Origin: Thermoactinospora rubra
Lineage (GTDB): Bacteria; Actinomycetota; Actinomycetes; Streptosporangiales; Streptosporangiaceae
Length of the DNA: 64,000 bases
Direction: 5' to 3'
Assembly: GCF_002093975.1 (NCBI RefSeq)
Contig: NZ_MSZZ01000010.1
Location: 248,001 to 312,000 of the forward strand
Notes under the pieces: generated by a model
What the model saw: only the letters and a program-made list of their open reading frames with translations
The model's database searches: none
Told to the model about the DNA's origin: nothing
Part shown: in pieces, positions 25,022 to 32,577 of the stretch
How positions within the stretch are numbered: position 1 is the first letter of the stretch
Layout of the letters: the number at the start of each line of letters is the position of its first letter
Position numbers and translations under genes: made by a program

Positions 25022-26847
25022 CCGTCACCACCACCACGCAGAGCTGGCGCGGGGTCGCGGCCGAGGACAAGGACGAGATCCCCGAGAAGGTCACCGTCCT
25101 GCTGCGGGCCCGCTCCCGCCGGCTGCTGCGCGACCTGCTGCGCCCGCACCGCCGTACGATCGCCCTGCTGACGGGCATCATCGTCGTCTCCAACGCCGCG
25201 GGCCTGGCCATCCCCTACCTCGTGGCCGTGGGCATCGACGCCGGCATCCCGCCGATGACGCGCGGCGAGGCCCCGAGGACGCTGCTCGTCGTCGTCGCGG
25301 CCATCCTCGGCGCGGCGGTCGCGCAGGCCCTGACCCGGCAGGCCTTCCTCAAGCTGGCCGGCCGCATCGGCCAGGACATCCTGCTGGAGCTCAGGCGCCG
25401 CGTGTTCGACCACTTCCAGCGGCTGTCGCTGTCCTTCCACGAGAAGTACACCTCCGGCCGCGTCATCTCCCGCCTCACCTCCGACGTCGAGGCGATCGCG
25501 GAGATGCTGCAGTCGGGCTTCGACAGCCTGGTCACCGCGGTGCTGACGCTGTTCGGCACCGCCGCGCTCCTGCTGCTGCTCGACCTGCACCTGGGCCTGG
25601 TCGCGCTGATCCCGCTGCCGGTGCTGCTGGTGTTCACCCGCTGGTTCCGCCGCCAGTCGGCCCTCGCCTACCGCCGCACCCGCGAGACGGTCGCCCTGGT
25701 CATCGTCCACTTCGTGGAGTCGATGACCGGCATCCGCGCCGTGCAGGCCTTCCGCCGCGAGCCGCGCAACCAGGAGATCTTCGCCGCGCTGAACGACGAC
25801 TACCGCGCCGCCAACGCCCGCAGCATGCGGCTGATCGCGGTGTTCATGCCGGGCGTCAAGCTCATCGGCAACCTCACCGTGGCCGGGGTGCTGATGTACG
25901 GCGGCTGGCTGGCCTTCCACCAGGAGGTCAGCGTCGGCGTGCTGGCCGCCTTCCTGCTCTACCTGCGCCAGTTCTACGAGCCGATGCAGGAGATCAGCCA
26001 GTTCTACAACACCCTGCAGTCGGCGGGCGCGGCGCTGGAGAAGCTGTCGGGCGTGCTGGAGGAGGAGCCGGACGTCGCCGACCCGCTGCGGCCCGCCGCG
26101 CTGCCCGCGCCGCGCGGCGAGGTCCGCTTCGAGGGCGTCCGCTTCGCCTACGTCGAGGACCGGCCGATCCTGCCGGGCCTGGACCTGACCGTGCCGGCCG
26201 GGCAGACCGTGGCGCTGGTGGGCGCCACCGGGGCGGGCAAGACCACGCTCGCCAAGCTCATCTCCCGCTTCTACGACCCCACCGAGGGCCGCGTGCTGCT
26301 CGACGGCGTGGACTTACGCGACTTGGAGGAGCCCGTCCTGCGCCGCGCGGTGGTCATGGTGACGCAGGAGAACTTCCTGTTCACCGGCACGGTCGCCGAC
26401 AACATCCGCTTCGGCCGCCCCGACGCCGCCATGGACGAGGTACGGCGGGCCGCCGAGGCCATCGGCGCCCACGAGTTCATCTCGGCGCTCCCCCAGGGGT
26501 ACGACACCGAGGTCGGCAAGCGCGGCGGGCGCATGTCGGCCGGGCAGCGGCAGCTCATCGCCTTCGCCCGGGCGTTCCTGGCCGACCCGGCGGTGCTCAT
26601 CCTGGACGAGGCCACCTCGTCGCTGGACGTGCCCAGCGAGCGCCTGGTCCAGCGGGCGCTGCGCACGATCCTCGCCGACCGCACCGCGCTGATCATCGCG
26701 CACCGGCTGTCCACGGTGGAGATCGCCGACCGGGTGCTGGTCATGGAGCAGGGCAGGATCGTCGAGGACGGGCCGCCGCAGGAGCTGATCGGCGCCGAGG
26801 GCCGCTTCGCCGGGCTGCACCGGGCCTGGCTGGAGAGCCTGGCCTAG
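25018..26847 (+). CDS. ABC exporter half-transporter with canonical catalytic Glu (subunit B)
   Basis: 609 residues with an N-terminal extension of about 35 residues before the membrane domain. Walker A is GATGAGKTT, Walker B ILILDEATSSLD with the catalytic Glu at about 531, but the signature motif is degenerate, MSAGQRQLIAFARA (from 506), instead of LSGGQ. Combined with subunit A this leaves one competent ATP site (B Walker A/B with A signature) and one degenerate site. The GTG at 25018 inside the previous stop region is chosen for the GTGA overlap. A strong terminator follows at 26855. Confidence 0.93.
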   Translation: MTVTTTTQSWRGVAAEDKDEIPEKVTVLLRARSRRLLRDLLRPHRRTIALLTGIIVVSNAAGLAIPYLVAVGIDAGIPPMTRGEAPRTLLVVVAAILGAAVAQALTRQAFLKLAGRIGQDILLELRRRVFDHFQRLSLSFHEKYTSGRVISRLTSDVEAIAEMLQSGFDSLVTAVLTLFGTAALLLLLDLHLGLVALIPLPVLLVFTRWFRRQSALAYRRTRETVALVIVHFVESMTGIRAVQAFRREPRNQEIFAALNDDYRAANARSMRLIAVFMPGVKLIGNLTVAGVLMYGGWLAFHQEVSVGVLAAFLLYLRQFYEPMQEISQFYNTLQSAGAALEKLSGVLEEEPDVADPLRPAALPAPRGEVRFEGVRFAYVEDRPILPGLDLTVPAGQTVALVGATGAGKTTLAKLISRFYDPTEGRVLLDGVDLRDLEEPVLRRAVVMVTQENFLFTGTVADNIRFGRPDAAMDEVRRAAEAIGAHEFISALPQGYDTEVGKRGGRMSAGQRQLIAFARAFLADPAVLILDEATSSLDVPSERLVQRALRTILADRTALIIAHRLSTVEIADRVLVMEQGRIVEDGPPQELIGAEGRFAGLHRAWLESLA

Positions 26848-26854
26848 TAGCTCC

Positions 26855-26888
26855 TTCCCGGCGCGGGGCCCGCGCCCCGCGCCGGGAA
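26855..26888 (+). terminator. Strong terminator after the ABC exporter operon
   Basis: Perfect 14-bp stem (ttcccggcgcgggg / ccccgcgccgggaa) with a 6-base loop, beginning 8 bases after the stop codon. It separates the exporter operon from the ABC-F leader. Confidence 0.85.
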
Positions 26889-26922
26889 AACCGGATGCGG
26901 GACGGCACGCCGCCCGCCTACC

Positions 26923-26955
26923 ATGCGTTCCATGCCGACCATCCGGACTTCTTAG
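26923..26955 (+). CDS. Putative 10-residue leader peptide upstream of the ABC-F gene
   Basis: A short frame ATG to TAG encodes MRSMPTIRTS, 59 bases before the ABC-F start. Short leader peptides whose translation is stalled by antibiotics control many resistance ABC-F genes. Its codons 7-9 (ATC CGG ACT) contain the strand that can pair with the ABC-F ribosome site. A second in-frame ATG (26932) exists. No clear ribosome site precedes it, so translation is unproven. Confidence 0.4.
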   Translation: MRSMPTIRTS

Positions 26956-27005
26956 CCAGGACACCCGCTTCCACGCCATCCGTGTGTCCTTGAGCTTGTC
27001 CGGAG
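26942..27005 (+). promoter_or_regulatory. Putative attenuator sequestering the ABC-F ribosome-binding site
   Basis: tccggac (26942-26948), inside the leader peptide frame, is complementary to gtccgga (26998-27004), which contains the start of the GGAG ribosome site for the gene at 27015. Between them an independent stem aggacac (26958-26964) / gtgtcct (26984-26990) can form. A ribosome stalled on the leader codons would open the outer stem and free the ribosome site. Confidence 0.45.
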
Positions 27006-27014
27006 CGTCACTTC

Positions 27015-28601
27015 ATGATTACTTTCCGCGACGTCGACGTGCGCGTCGGCGCCCGTATGCTGCTGTCGGGCATCACCGCCCACATCGCCCCCGGCGACCG
27101 CGTCGGCCTGGTCGGCCGCAACGGTGCCGGCAAGACCACGCTGCTGAAGGTCCTGGCCGGGCAGGCGGCCCCGGCCGCGGGCGCCGTCACCCGCACCGGC
27201 CCGGTCGCCTACCTGCCGCAGGACCCGGCAGCCGCCGACCCCTCCCTCACCGTCACCGCCCGCATCCTGTCGGCCCGCGGCATGGACGCCGCCGTCCGCG
27301 CGCTGCGTGCCGCCGAGCTGGAGCTGGCCACGGCCGGCGAGTGCGCCATGGCACGCTACGCGCGTGCCGAGGCGGAGTTCCAGGCGCGGGGCGGATACGC
27401 CGCCGAGGCCAAGGCCGCCAGGGTCGCGGCCGGGCTCGGCCTGCCCGACCGCGTCATGGACCAGCCCCTCGGCGCCCTGTCCGGCGGGCAGCGGCGCCGC
27501 GTCGAGCTGGCCCGGGTGCTGTTCGCCGAGGCCGGCACGCTGCTGCTCGACGAGCCGACCAACCACCTGGACGGCGACTCGGTGGCCTGGCTGCGCTCGT
27601 TCCTGTCCGGCTACCCCGGCGGGCTGGTGGTGATCAGCCACGACACCGGGCTGCTCGCCGAGGTCGTCAACCGGGTGTGGCGGGTCGACCCCGGCCTGCG
27701 CACGATCGAGGTGCACAACACCGGCTGGGAGACCTACCTGGCCGACAGCCGGGCCGCCGAGCGGCGCAGGGCCCGCCAGCGCGCCACCGCGGAACGCAAG
27801 GCCGCCGCCCTGCACGCCCAGGCCGACCGGATGCGGGCGCGCGCCTCGACCGCGACCCGGGCCAGGGACATGGCGCGCCGCGCCGACCGCATGCTGGCCG
27901 CCGCGGGGCCCGCCCGCCGTACCGAGAAGGTGGCCAGGATCCGGCTGCCCGAGCCGGCTCCGTGCGGGCGGATCCCGCTCGGGGCGGTGAGCCTGGCCAA
28001 GTCCTACGGCCCGCTGCGCGTGCTGTCCGGCGTCGACCTGGCGGTCGACCGGGGCGCGCGGATGGCGGTGCTGGGGCTCAACGGCGCGGGCAAGACCACG
28101 CTGCTGAAGATCCTGGCCGGGCTGCTGGCCCCCGACTCCGGGCGCGTGGTGCACGGGCCGGGGCTGCGGCTGGGCTACTTCGCGCAGGAGCACGACACGC
28201 TCGACCCGGCGCGGACCGTCGGCCGGCACCTGGCCGAGGCCGCCCCGCACCTGACCGACGGCGAGGCGCGGGCGATCCTCGGGTCGTTCCTGTTCTCCGG
28301 GGAGGACGTCGACAAGCCGGCCGGCGTGCTGTCGGGCGGCGAGAAGACGCGCCTGGCGCTGGCCGGGCTCGTCAGCTCGCGGGCGAACGTGCTGCTGCTC
28401 GACGAGCCGACCAACGACCTGGACCCCGCCTCGCGCGAGGAGGTCCTGGCGGCCGTCGGCGCCTACCGCGGCGCGATCGTCATGGTCACCCACGACGAGC
28501 AGGCCGTGGAGGCCCTGCGGCCCGAGCGGGTGCTGCTGCTGCCCGACGGCGTCGAGGACCTGTGGAACGCCGGCTACGCCGAGCTGGTGGGGCTCAGCTG
28601 A
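27015..28601 (+). CDS. ABC-F family ATPase (possible ribosome-protection/translation factor)
   Basis: 528 residues with two soluble ATPase domains and no membrane segments. Site 1: GRNGAGKTT, LSGGQRRRVELARV, LLLDEPTNHLD. Site 2: GLNGAGKTT, LSGGEKTRLALAGL, LLLDEPTNDLD. Between them is a charged helical linker of about 80 residues (RAAERRRARQRATAERKAAA) corresponding to the P-site tRNA interaction motif. ABC-F proteins act on the ribosome; some give macrolide, lincosamide or pleuromutilin resistance, others are housekeeping. The apparent leader-peptide attenuator in front supports a resistance role, but the antibiotic cannot be inferred. Confidence 0.9.
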   Translation: MITFRDVDVRVGARMLLSGITAHIAPGDRVGLVGRNGAGKTTLLKVLAGQAAPAAGAVTRTGPVAYLPQDPAAADPSLTVTARILSARGMDAAVRALRAAELELATAGECAMARYARAEAEFQARGGYAAEAKAARVAAGLGLPDRVMDQPLGALSGGQRRRVELARVLFAEAGTLLLDEPTNHLDGDSVAWLRSFLSGYPGGLVVISHDTGLLAEVVNRVWRVDPGLRTIEVHNTGWETYLADSRAAERRRARQRATAERKAAALHAQADRMRARASTATRARDMARRADRMLAAAGPARRTEKVARIRLPEPAPCGRIPLGAVSLAKSYGPLRVLSGVDLAVDRGARMAVLGLNGAGKTTLLKILAGLLAPDSGRVVHGPGLRLGYFAQEHDTLDPARTVGRHLAEAAPHLTDGEARAILGSFLFSGEDVDKPAGVLSGGEKTRLALAGLVSSRANVLLLDEPTNDLDPASREEVLAAVGAYRGAIVMVTHDEQAVEALRPERVLLLPDGVEDLWNAGYAELVGLS

Positions 28602-28604
28602 CGC

Positions 28605-28931
28605 TCACGTGATCCACGGCATGCGGCGGGGGACCGGGCTGCGCAGCCTCTCGTCGTCCAGCGGGCTCGGCTCCCCCGGCATGGCGGCCTCGGGGTGGCG
28701 CGTCAGGTACCCGTCGGGGAAGGTGGTGACCTTGGCGGAGCCGCACTTGACGCAGGTGGCCTCGGCCGACGGCGGCGGCACCCGCACCCCGTCGCGCAGC
28801 CACACCTCGATGTCGTTGCCGTGCCGGTCCGCCGTGTGCTGGACGACGTAGTCCTCCTGCCAGACGTGCCAGCACCGCTGACACTCGAAGGGAACGGTTC
28901 TGCGTTCTTGCTCCACGTTCCTCACCCCCAT
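28605..28931 (-). CDS. Small zinc-ribbon protein
   Basis: 108 residues with two CxxC knuckles, FECQRCWHVWQ and TCVKCGSAKV, separated by about 47 residues, which should form one zinc ribbon. The C-terminal tail (FPDGYLTRHPEAAMPGEP) is typical of a conserved actinobacterial family without an assigned function. Either the ATG at 28931 or the internal GTG before EQERRTVPF could be the start: the GTG has GAGG very close, the ATG has a weak distant site. It is convergent with the ABC-F gene, the stops being 3 bp apart. Confidence 0.75.
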   Translation of the reverse strand: MGVRNVEQERRTVPFECQRCWHVWQEDYVVQHTADRHGNDIEVWLRDGVRVPPPSAEATCVKCGSAKVTTFPDGYLTRHPEAAMPGEPSPLDDERLRSPVPRRMPWIT

Positions 28932-28972
28932 GTCGAGTGTCCGCCCCTCCCCCGCGGCATTTCAAGCTCGGC

Positions 28973-29302
28973 TCACGCCCGGACCAGGACGAAGATCGCC
29001 GCACCGGCCACCAGGGACAGCGTGCCCAGCCAGGCGAGCAGCACGTCGGCCTGCTCGTCGAGCGGCTCGCCGTTGTGCAGGGCGCGCTGCACCCGGCGGA
29101 ACCGCGTGCCCGTCCTGGCCAGCAGCACTCCCCCGCACAGCGCGGTCAGCACGAACGCCGCCACCGCGACCGGCGGCAGCCCGGCCCTGGCCGCCAGTCC
29201 CGCCGCGCTGATCCCCCCGGCGGCCATGGCCACCGCGCTGCGCACCCACGCCAGGCGGGTGCGCTCGCTCTGCAGCCCCGGATCCCAGATCTGGGCCGAC
29301 AT
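28973..29302 (-). CDS. DUF202 family membrane protein (second of a pair)
   Basis: 109 residues with three transmembrane segments and the DUF202 signature LQSERTRLAWVRSAVAMAAG at the N-terminus plus RFRRVQRAL before the second half. Function of the family is unknown; it is often found in pairs. It begins 13 bp after the preceding DUF202 gene on the same strand, so the two probably make one complex or heteromer. Confidence 0.82.
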   Translation of the reverse strand: MSAQIWDPGLQSERTRLAWVRSAVAMAAGGISAAGLAARAGLPPVAVAAFVLTALCGGVLLARTGTRFRRVQRALHNGEPLDEQADVLLAWLGTLSLVAGAAIFVLVRA

Positions 29303-29315
29303 GCCTCGCCGCCCT

Positions 29316-29651
29316 TCACGCCGCCATGATGATCATGACGAGCGCGACCACCGCCACGGCGGCCACGCCGTACCCGAAGACCGCGGCCAGGGCGGGCGGC
29401 GGCAGCGGCGCCTCGTGGCGCAGGGCGCGCTGGATGTGGCGCCAGCGCGGGTAGGCCATCCCGGCGGCCAGCGCGGACAGCGTGACCAGCATGACGGCCA
29501 GCGCCGTGCGCATCCACGGCACGAACACCCCGGCGGGCACCGCCGCCATCGCCACGCCGCCCGCGCTGAGCGCCAGCGCGGTGCTCAGCCAGGTGAGGAA
29601 GGTGCGCTCGTTGGCGAGCGTGAAGCGGGGATCCGGCTCCTTTCCATCCAT
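29316..29651 (-). CDS. DUF202 family membrane protein (first of a pair)
   Basis: 111 residues, three transmembrane segments, with the motif FTLANERTFLTWLSTALALS at the N-terminus and WRHIQRALRH in the loop. It is the YidH-like branch of DUF202. It leads the two-gene unit with the shorter paralogue downstream. It is divergent from the DUF3500 gene with a 65-bp gap that must hold both promoters. Confidence 0.82.
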   Translation of the reverse strand: MDGKEPDPRFTLANERTFLTWLSTALALSAGGVAMAAVPAGVFVPWMRTALAVMLVTLSALAAGMAYPRWRHIQRALRHEAPLPPPALAAVFGYGVAAVAVVALVMIIMAA

Positions 29652-29716
29652 ATCGGCAACGCTAGTTGGGCCCCTTTTCCCCTCGAGAACGCGGGATTGG
29701 CATGCTGGAAGGCGTG

Positions 29717-30625
29717 ATGCCGACGACCGCCGCCGAGTTCCTCCGCTCGCTGACCGATGCCCAGCGCGAGCGCGCGCTCCACGCCTTCGACGATCCGCGT
29801 CGGCGGCAATGGACCTACCTGCCGGGGACGCGGCCCGGGGTGCCGCTGCACGAGCTCGGCGTGCGGGCGCGCAAGCTGGCGCACCGGCTGCTGTCGTCCG
29901 CGCTGGACCGGCACGCCTTCGCCCAGGCGGTCACGATCATGGCGTTGGAGGAGGTGCTCGACCTCGACGAGGGCGGGCGGCGCTTCCGGCACAGCGGCGA
30001 CTACTTCGTGGCGCTGTTCGGGACGCCGGACTCGCCGGCCTGGTCGTGGCGCTTCGAGGGGCACCACCTGTCGGTCACGGCGACGCTGGTCGAGGGGCGC
30101 GTGGAGGTGGCGCCGCTGTTCCTGGGGGCGCGCCCGGCGTCGGTCCTGTACGGCGGGGCGGCGGCGGTGGTGCGGCCGTTGCCGCTGGAGGAGGAGCTGG
30201 CCAGGGCACTGCTCGGGGAGCTCACCGCGGCGCAGCGGGCGGTGGCGATCGTCGACGGCACGGCGCCGCCGGACATCCTCACCGGGACGGACGCGGCGGT
30301 GGAGCGCTCGCTGGAGCCGGTCGGGGTGCGGGGGGCCGACCTGGGGGTCGGCGCCCGTGACCTGCTCGGGCGGCTGGCCGCCGTCTACGCCGACCGTGTG
30401 GCACCGGAGGCGCGTCCGGCCTTCGACGTGCGGGAGCTGGCCTTCGCGTGGGCGGGTCCGGCCCGCCGGGGGCTCGGGCACTACTACCGCATCCAGGGCG
30501 GGGACCTGCTCGTCGAGTACGACAACACGCAGAACAACGCCACCCACGCGCACAGCGTGCTGCGCCGCCCGGGCGCCGACTTCGGCTCGGGCCTGCTGGC
30601 CGCCCACCTCGCCGACGAGCTGTGA
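29717..30625 (+). CDS. DUF3500 family protein
   Basis: 302 residues. The sequence order (LRSLTDAQRERALHAFDD, RRRQWTYLPGTR, SGDYFVALFGTPDSPAWSWR, FEGHHLSVTATLVEG, near the end IQGGDLLVEYDNTQNNATHA) is that of the DUF3500 family, whose members are uncharacterised and often exported; no signal peptide is seen here. The conserved His and Asp/Asn residues in FEGHHL and EYDNTQNNATH may form a metal or catalytic site (inference). The ATG at 29717 is chosen for its GGAAGG site (29707-29712). Confidence 0.8.
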   Translation: MPTTAAEFLRSLTDAQRERALHAFDDPRRRQWTYLPGTRPGVPLHELGVRARKLAHRLLSSALDRHAFAQAVTIMALEEVLDLDEGGRRFRHSGDYFVALFGTPDSPAWSWRFEGHHLSVTATLVEGRVEVAPLFLGARPASVLYGGAAAVVRPLPLEEELARALLGELTAAQRAVAIVDGTAPPDILTGTDAAVERSLEPVGVRGADLGVGARDLLGRLAAVYADRVAPEARPAFDVRELAFAWAGPARRGLGHYYRIQGGDLLVEYDNTQNNATHAHSVLRRPGADFGSGLLAAHLADEL

Positions 30626-30633
30626 CGCGGCGC

Positions 30634-30663
30634 GAGGACGGGACCTATGCCGGTCCCGTCCTC
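30634..30663. terminator. Bidirectional terminator after the DUF3500 gene
   Basis: Perfect 12-bp stem (gaggacgggacc / ggtcccgtcctc) with a 6-base loop, between the convergent DUF3500 and lipoprotein genes. Confidence 0.8.
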
Positions 30664-30685
30664 GAGTGGAGAACCCCGGCCGTGC

Positions 30686-31066
30686 TCAGCTGCAGGCCTT
30701 GGCGATCTGCTCCAGGTAGGCGGCGCTCTCGCTGCCGACCTTCTGGACCGCGTCCACGGCCTCGTTCGCCGTGGTCACATTGATCTTGCTCAGCTCGCCG
30801 GCGAGGTTGTCCGTCGCCTCCTTGAGCGTGGTGTTGGACGCCTTGTCGGCCAGGTTGTTGAGCTTGGCGGCCGCGTCGTCGATCGCCTTGTCCATCGCCT
30901 GGGGGTCGTCGCGGAGCCGGGCGATCTCGGCGCCGAGCTCCTGGAGGATCTTGGGGGCTTCCAGGCACGCCTGCGCCTTGTCGATCGTGCTGTTGACCTC
31001 GCTGCAACCGCCGGCCAGGAAGGCCGCCGCCGCGACGAGTATGAGGGACGCACGCATTCGCTTCAT
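30686..31066 (-). CDS. Small helical lipoprotein
   Basis: 126 residues with a lipobox (AGGC, acylated Cys about residue 21). The mature part is one long amphipathic helical bundle (residues 25-120), rich in Ala, Lys, Asp and Glu, without a recognised catalytic motif; only three further-spaced cysteines (QACLEAP and the terminal ACS) are present and could form a disulfide. Its gene stands alone between a terminator and the methyltransferase gene upstream on the same strand. Function unknown. Confidence 0.7.
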   Translation of the reverse strand: MKRMRASLILVAAAAFLAGGCSEVNSTIDKAQACLEAPKILQELGAEIARLRDDPQAMDKAIDDAAAKLNNLADKASNTTLKEATDNLAGELSKINVTTANEAVDAVQKVGSESAAYLEQIAKACS

Positions 31067-31105
31067 GCCCGGACACTACCCAACGGCCTGCCGGACAGGC
31101 GCGAT

Positions 31106-31966
31106 CTACGGCCGCGCCACCACCGCGCGGACGAGGCGGCACAGGTCGGCCGGGCGAAGGGCGTCCTTGCGCGCCCACAGCGCCGGGTCGACGGCGTCGG
31201 CCTGCCGTACGTGCTCGACGGTCCTCAGCCCGTGCCGCTCCAGCAGCGCCGACAGCTCCCCGGGCGTGAAGAAGCTCAGCCAGGGCTCGCCGCGCTCCTC
31301 CGCGGCGGGCAGGGCGAAGGCCGCGTACTCGGCACCGCGGGCGTCGCGCAGCTCGGGTGGCAGGGCGTACTCGGCGATCAGCTCGGTGCCGGGCGCCAGC
31401 CCGCCGAGCGCCGCGAGCGTCGCATCCAGCGCCTCGCGTGTGAGGTACATGCACACGCCGAGCCAGCTCACCACCGCGGGCCTGCCCGGGTCGAACCCGT
31501 CCGCCACCAGCCGCTGGACCAGGTCGTCCGTCTCGAAGTCCACGCCGGTGAAGGCCAGGCCGGGCGGTGGCGCCAGGCCCGCCGCCGCCAGCAGGGCGCG
31601 CTTCCACGCCTGGGTCGCCGGATGGTCCACCTCGTAGATCGCCGGCCCGGCGGCGGGGGTGGTGCGGTAGGCGAAGGTGTCCAGGCCCGCGCCGAGGATG
31701 ACGTACTGCGCCACGCCCTCGCCGATCCTCGCGGCCAGGTGGCGTTCGGCGTAGGCGCTGCGGGCGGTCACCTGCGCCCGGGTGCCGGCCAGCACGATGT
31801 GGTCGCCGTAGGCGCGGTGGTAGCCCACGACCTCCTCGCCCCGCTCCCCCAGCAGCCGCAGGGCCACGGTGTCGTGGAACAGGTGGGGTTCCTGGTCGAC
31901 CAGCAGGTGGGCGGCACGTCCCCCGGCGGCCATGAGCGCGGTCTGGCTGGGCTGCTCGTCATGCAT
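31106..31966 (-). CDS. SAM-dependent methyltransferase, leucine-carboxyl-methyltransferase-like (TIGR00027 type)
   Basis: 286 residues. The AdoMet loop YVILGAGLDTFAYR (from about 88), YEVDHPATQAWKR and WLGVCMYLTREAL are diagnostic of the Ppm1/LCMT-like family that is abundant in actinobacteria. These enzymes are thought to make polyketide or small-molecule O-methyl groups, but most are unassigned. Two overlapping ATGCATG choices exist; 31966 is used, with AAGGGA about 11 bases upstream. The region before the start is unusually AT-rich and holds an inverted repeat. Confidence 0.85.
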   Translation of the reverse strand: MHDEQPSQTALMAAGGRAAHLLVDQEPHLFHDTVALRLLGERGEEVVGYHRAYGDHIVLAGTRAQVTARSAYAERHLAARIGEGVAQYVILGAGLDTFAYRTTPAAGPAIYEVDHPATQAWKRALLAAAGLAPPPGLAFTGVDFETDDLVQRLVADGFDPGRPAVVSWLGVCMYLTREALDATLAALGGLAPGTELIAEYALPPELRDARGAEYAAFALPAAEERGEPWLSFFTPGELSALLERHGLRTVEHVRQADAVDPALWARKDALRPADLCRLVRAVVARP

Positions 31967-32024
31967 GAGCCGGAATTCCCTTTCGTCGCCGTCGTAACGA
32001 AAGGACTTTATCCAGCAATTCCGA

Positions 32025-32048
32025 TTTATGCTGACAGCATAGCATAAA
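32025..32048. promoter_or_regulatory. AT-rich inverted repeats upstream of the methyltransferase gene
   Basis: tttatgct (32025-32032) and agcataaa (32041-32048) are perfectly complementary around 8 bases, and atgct-gac-agcat (32028-32040) forms an overlapping dyad, so three half-sites lie side by side. They sit in an AT-rich island (about 31985-32090) that is exceptional for this window and probably contains the promoter. Confidence 0.45.
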
Positions 32049-32137
32049 GAAATAAATTTCCGATTACGAATTCTCGCTTATTCTGTCGCGAATGCTCGCG
32101 CCGATGCTTCCGCATGCCGTACGGCGGGGCGGCTTCG

Positions 32138-32323
32138 CTACTTGGCCGTGCGCGCACGGCGGCGCAGGCGCCGCTCATGCAGGACGTGACTGATCACCAT
32201 GACGATCCCGCAGAGCACCAGGAGCGCCGCGAAGCCGAAGCCGATCCAGGGCACGAAGGGCTCGACGATCGACCACAGCGACGGCGACTCGATCGCCACG
32301 GACGCAAGGCAGGTGATGGGCAT
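32138..32323 (-). CDS. Small single-pass membrane protein
   Basis: 61 residues: a short outer part (PITCLASVAIESPSLWSIVE), one strong membrane span (about 24-46, WIGFGFAALLVLCGIVMVIS) and a basic C-terminus (LHERRLRRRARTAK), which predicts N-out/C-in topology. The ATG at 32323 has GGGCGAGG upstream; the longer reading frame upstream has the composition of non-coding sequence. Function unknown. Confidence 0.6.
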   Translation of the reverse strand: MPITCLASVAIESPSLWSIVEPFVPWIGFGFAALLVLCGIVMVISHVLHERRLRRRARTAK

Positions 32324-32577
32324 GGGAACCTCGCCCGGGGATGGGTTCATTATCACGCGAAAAGCCGCTTGGGGCTGGGCAAAATGTTGGAAGATCTCCG
32401 CACCGGGAGGGGCTCGGTGATCGCTTGGAGCCCGCCCCTCCCGGCGGCGCTCCCTGGCTCGCCGCGTTCCCGCGCCTTCGCGGCGGGCGCCCGCGGCACC
32501 TGGACGGGACAGCGCCGTGGTAGCGCGCTGCGACCCGGCACCCGGACGATCGAACCCGTCGAGAGCGGGAGGGCCGG

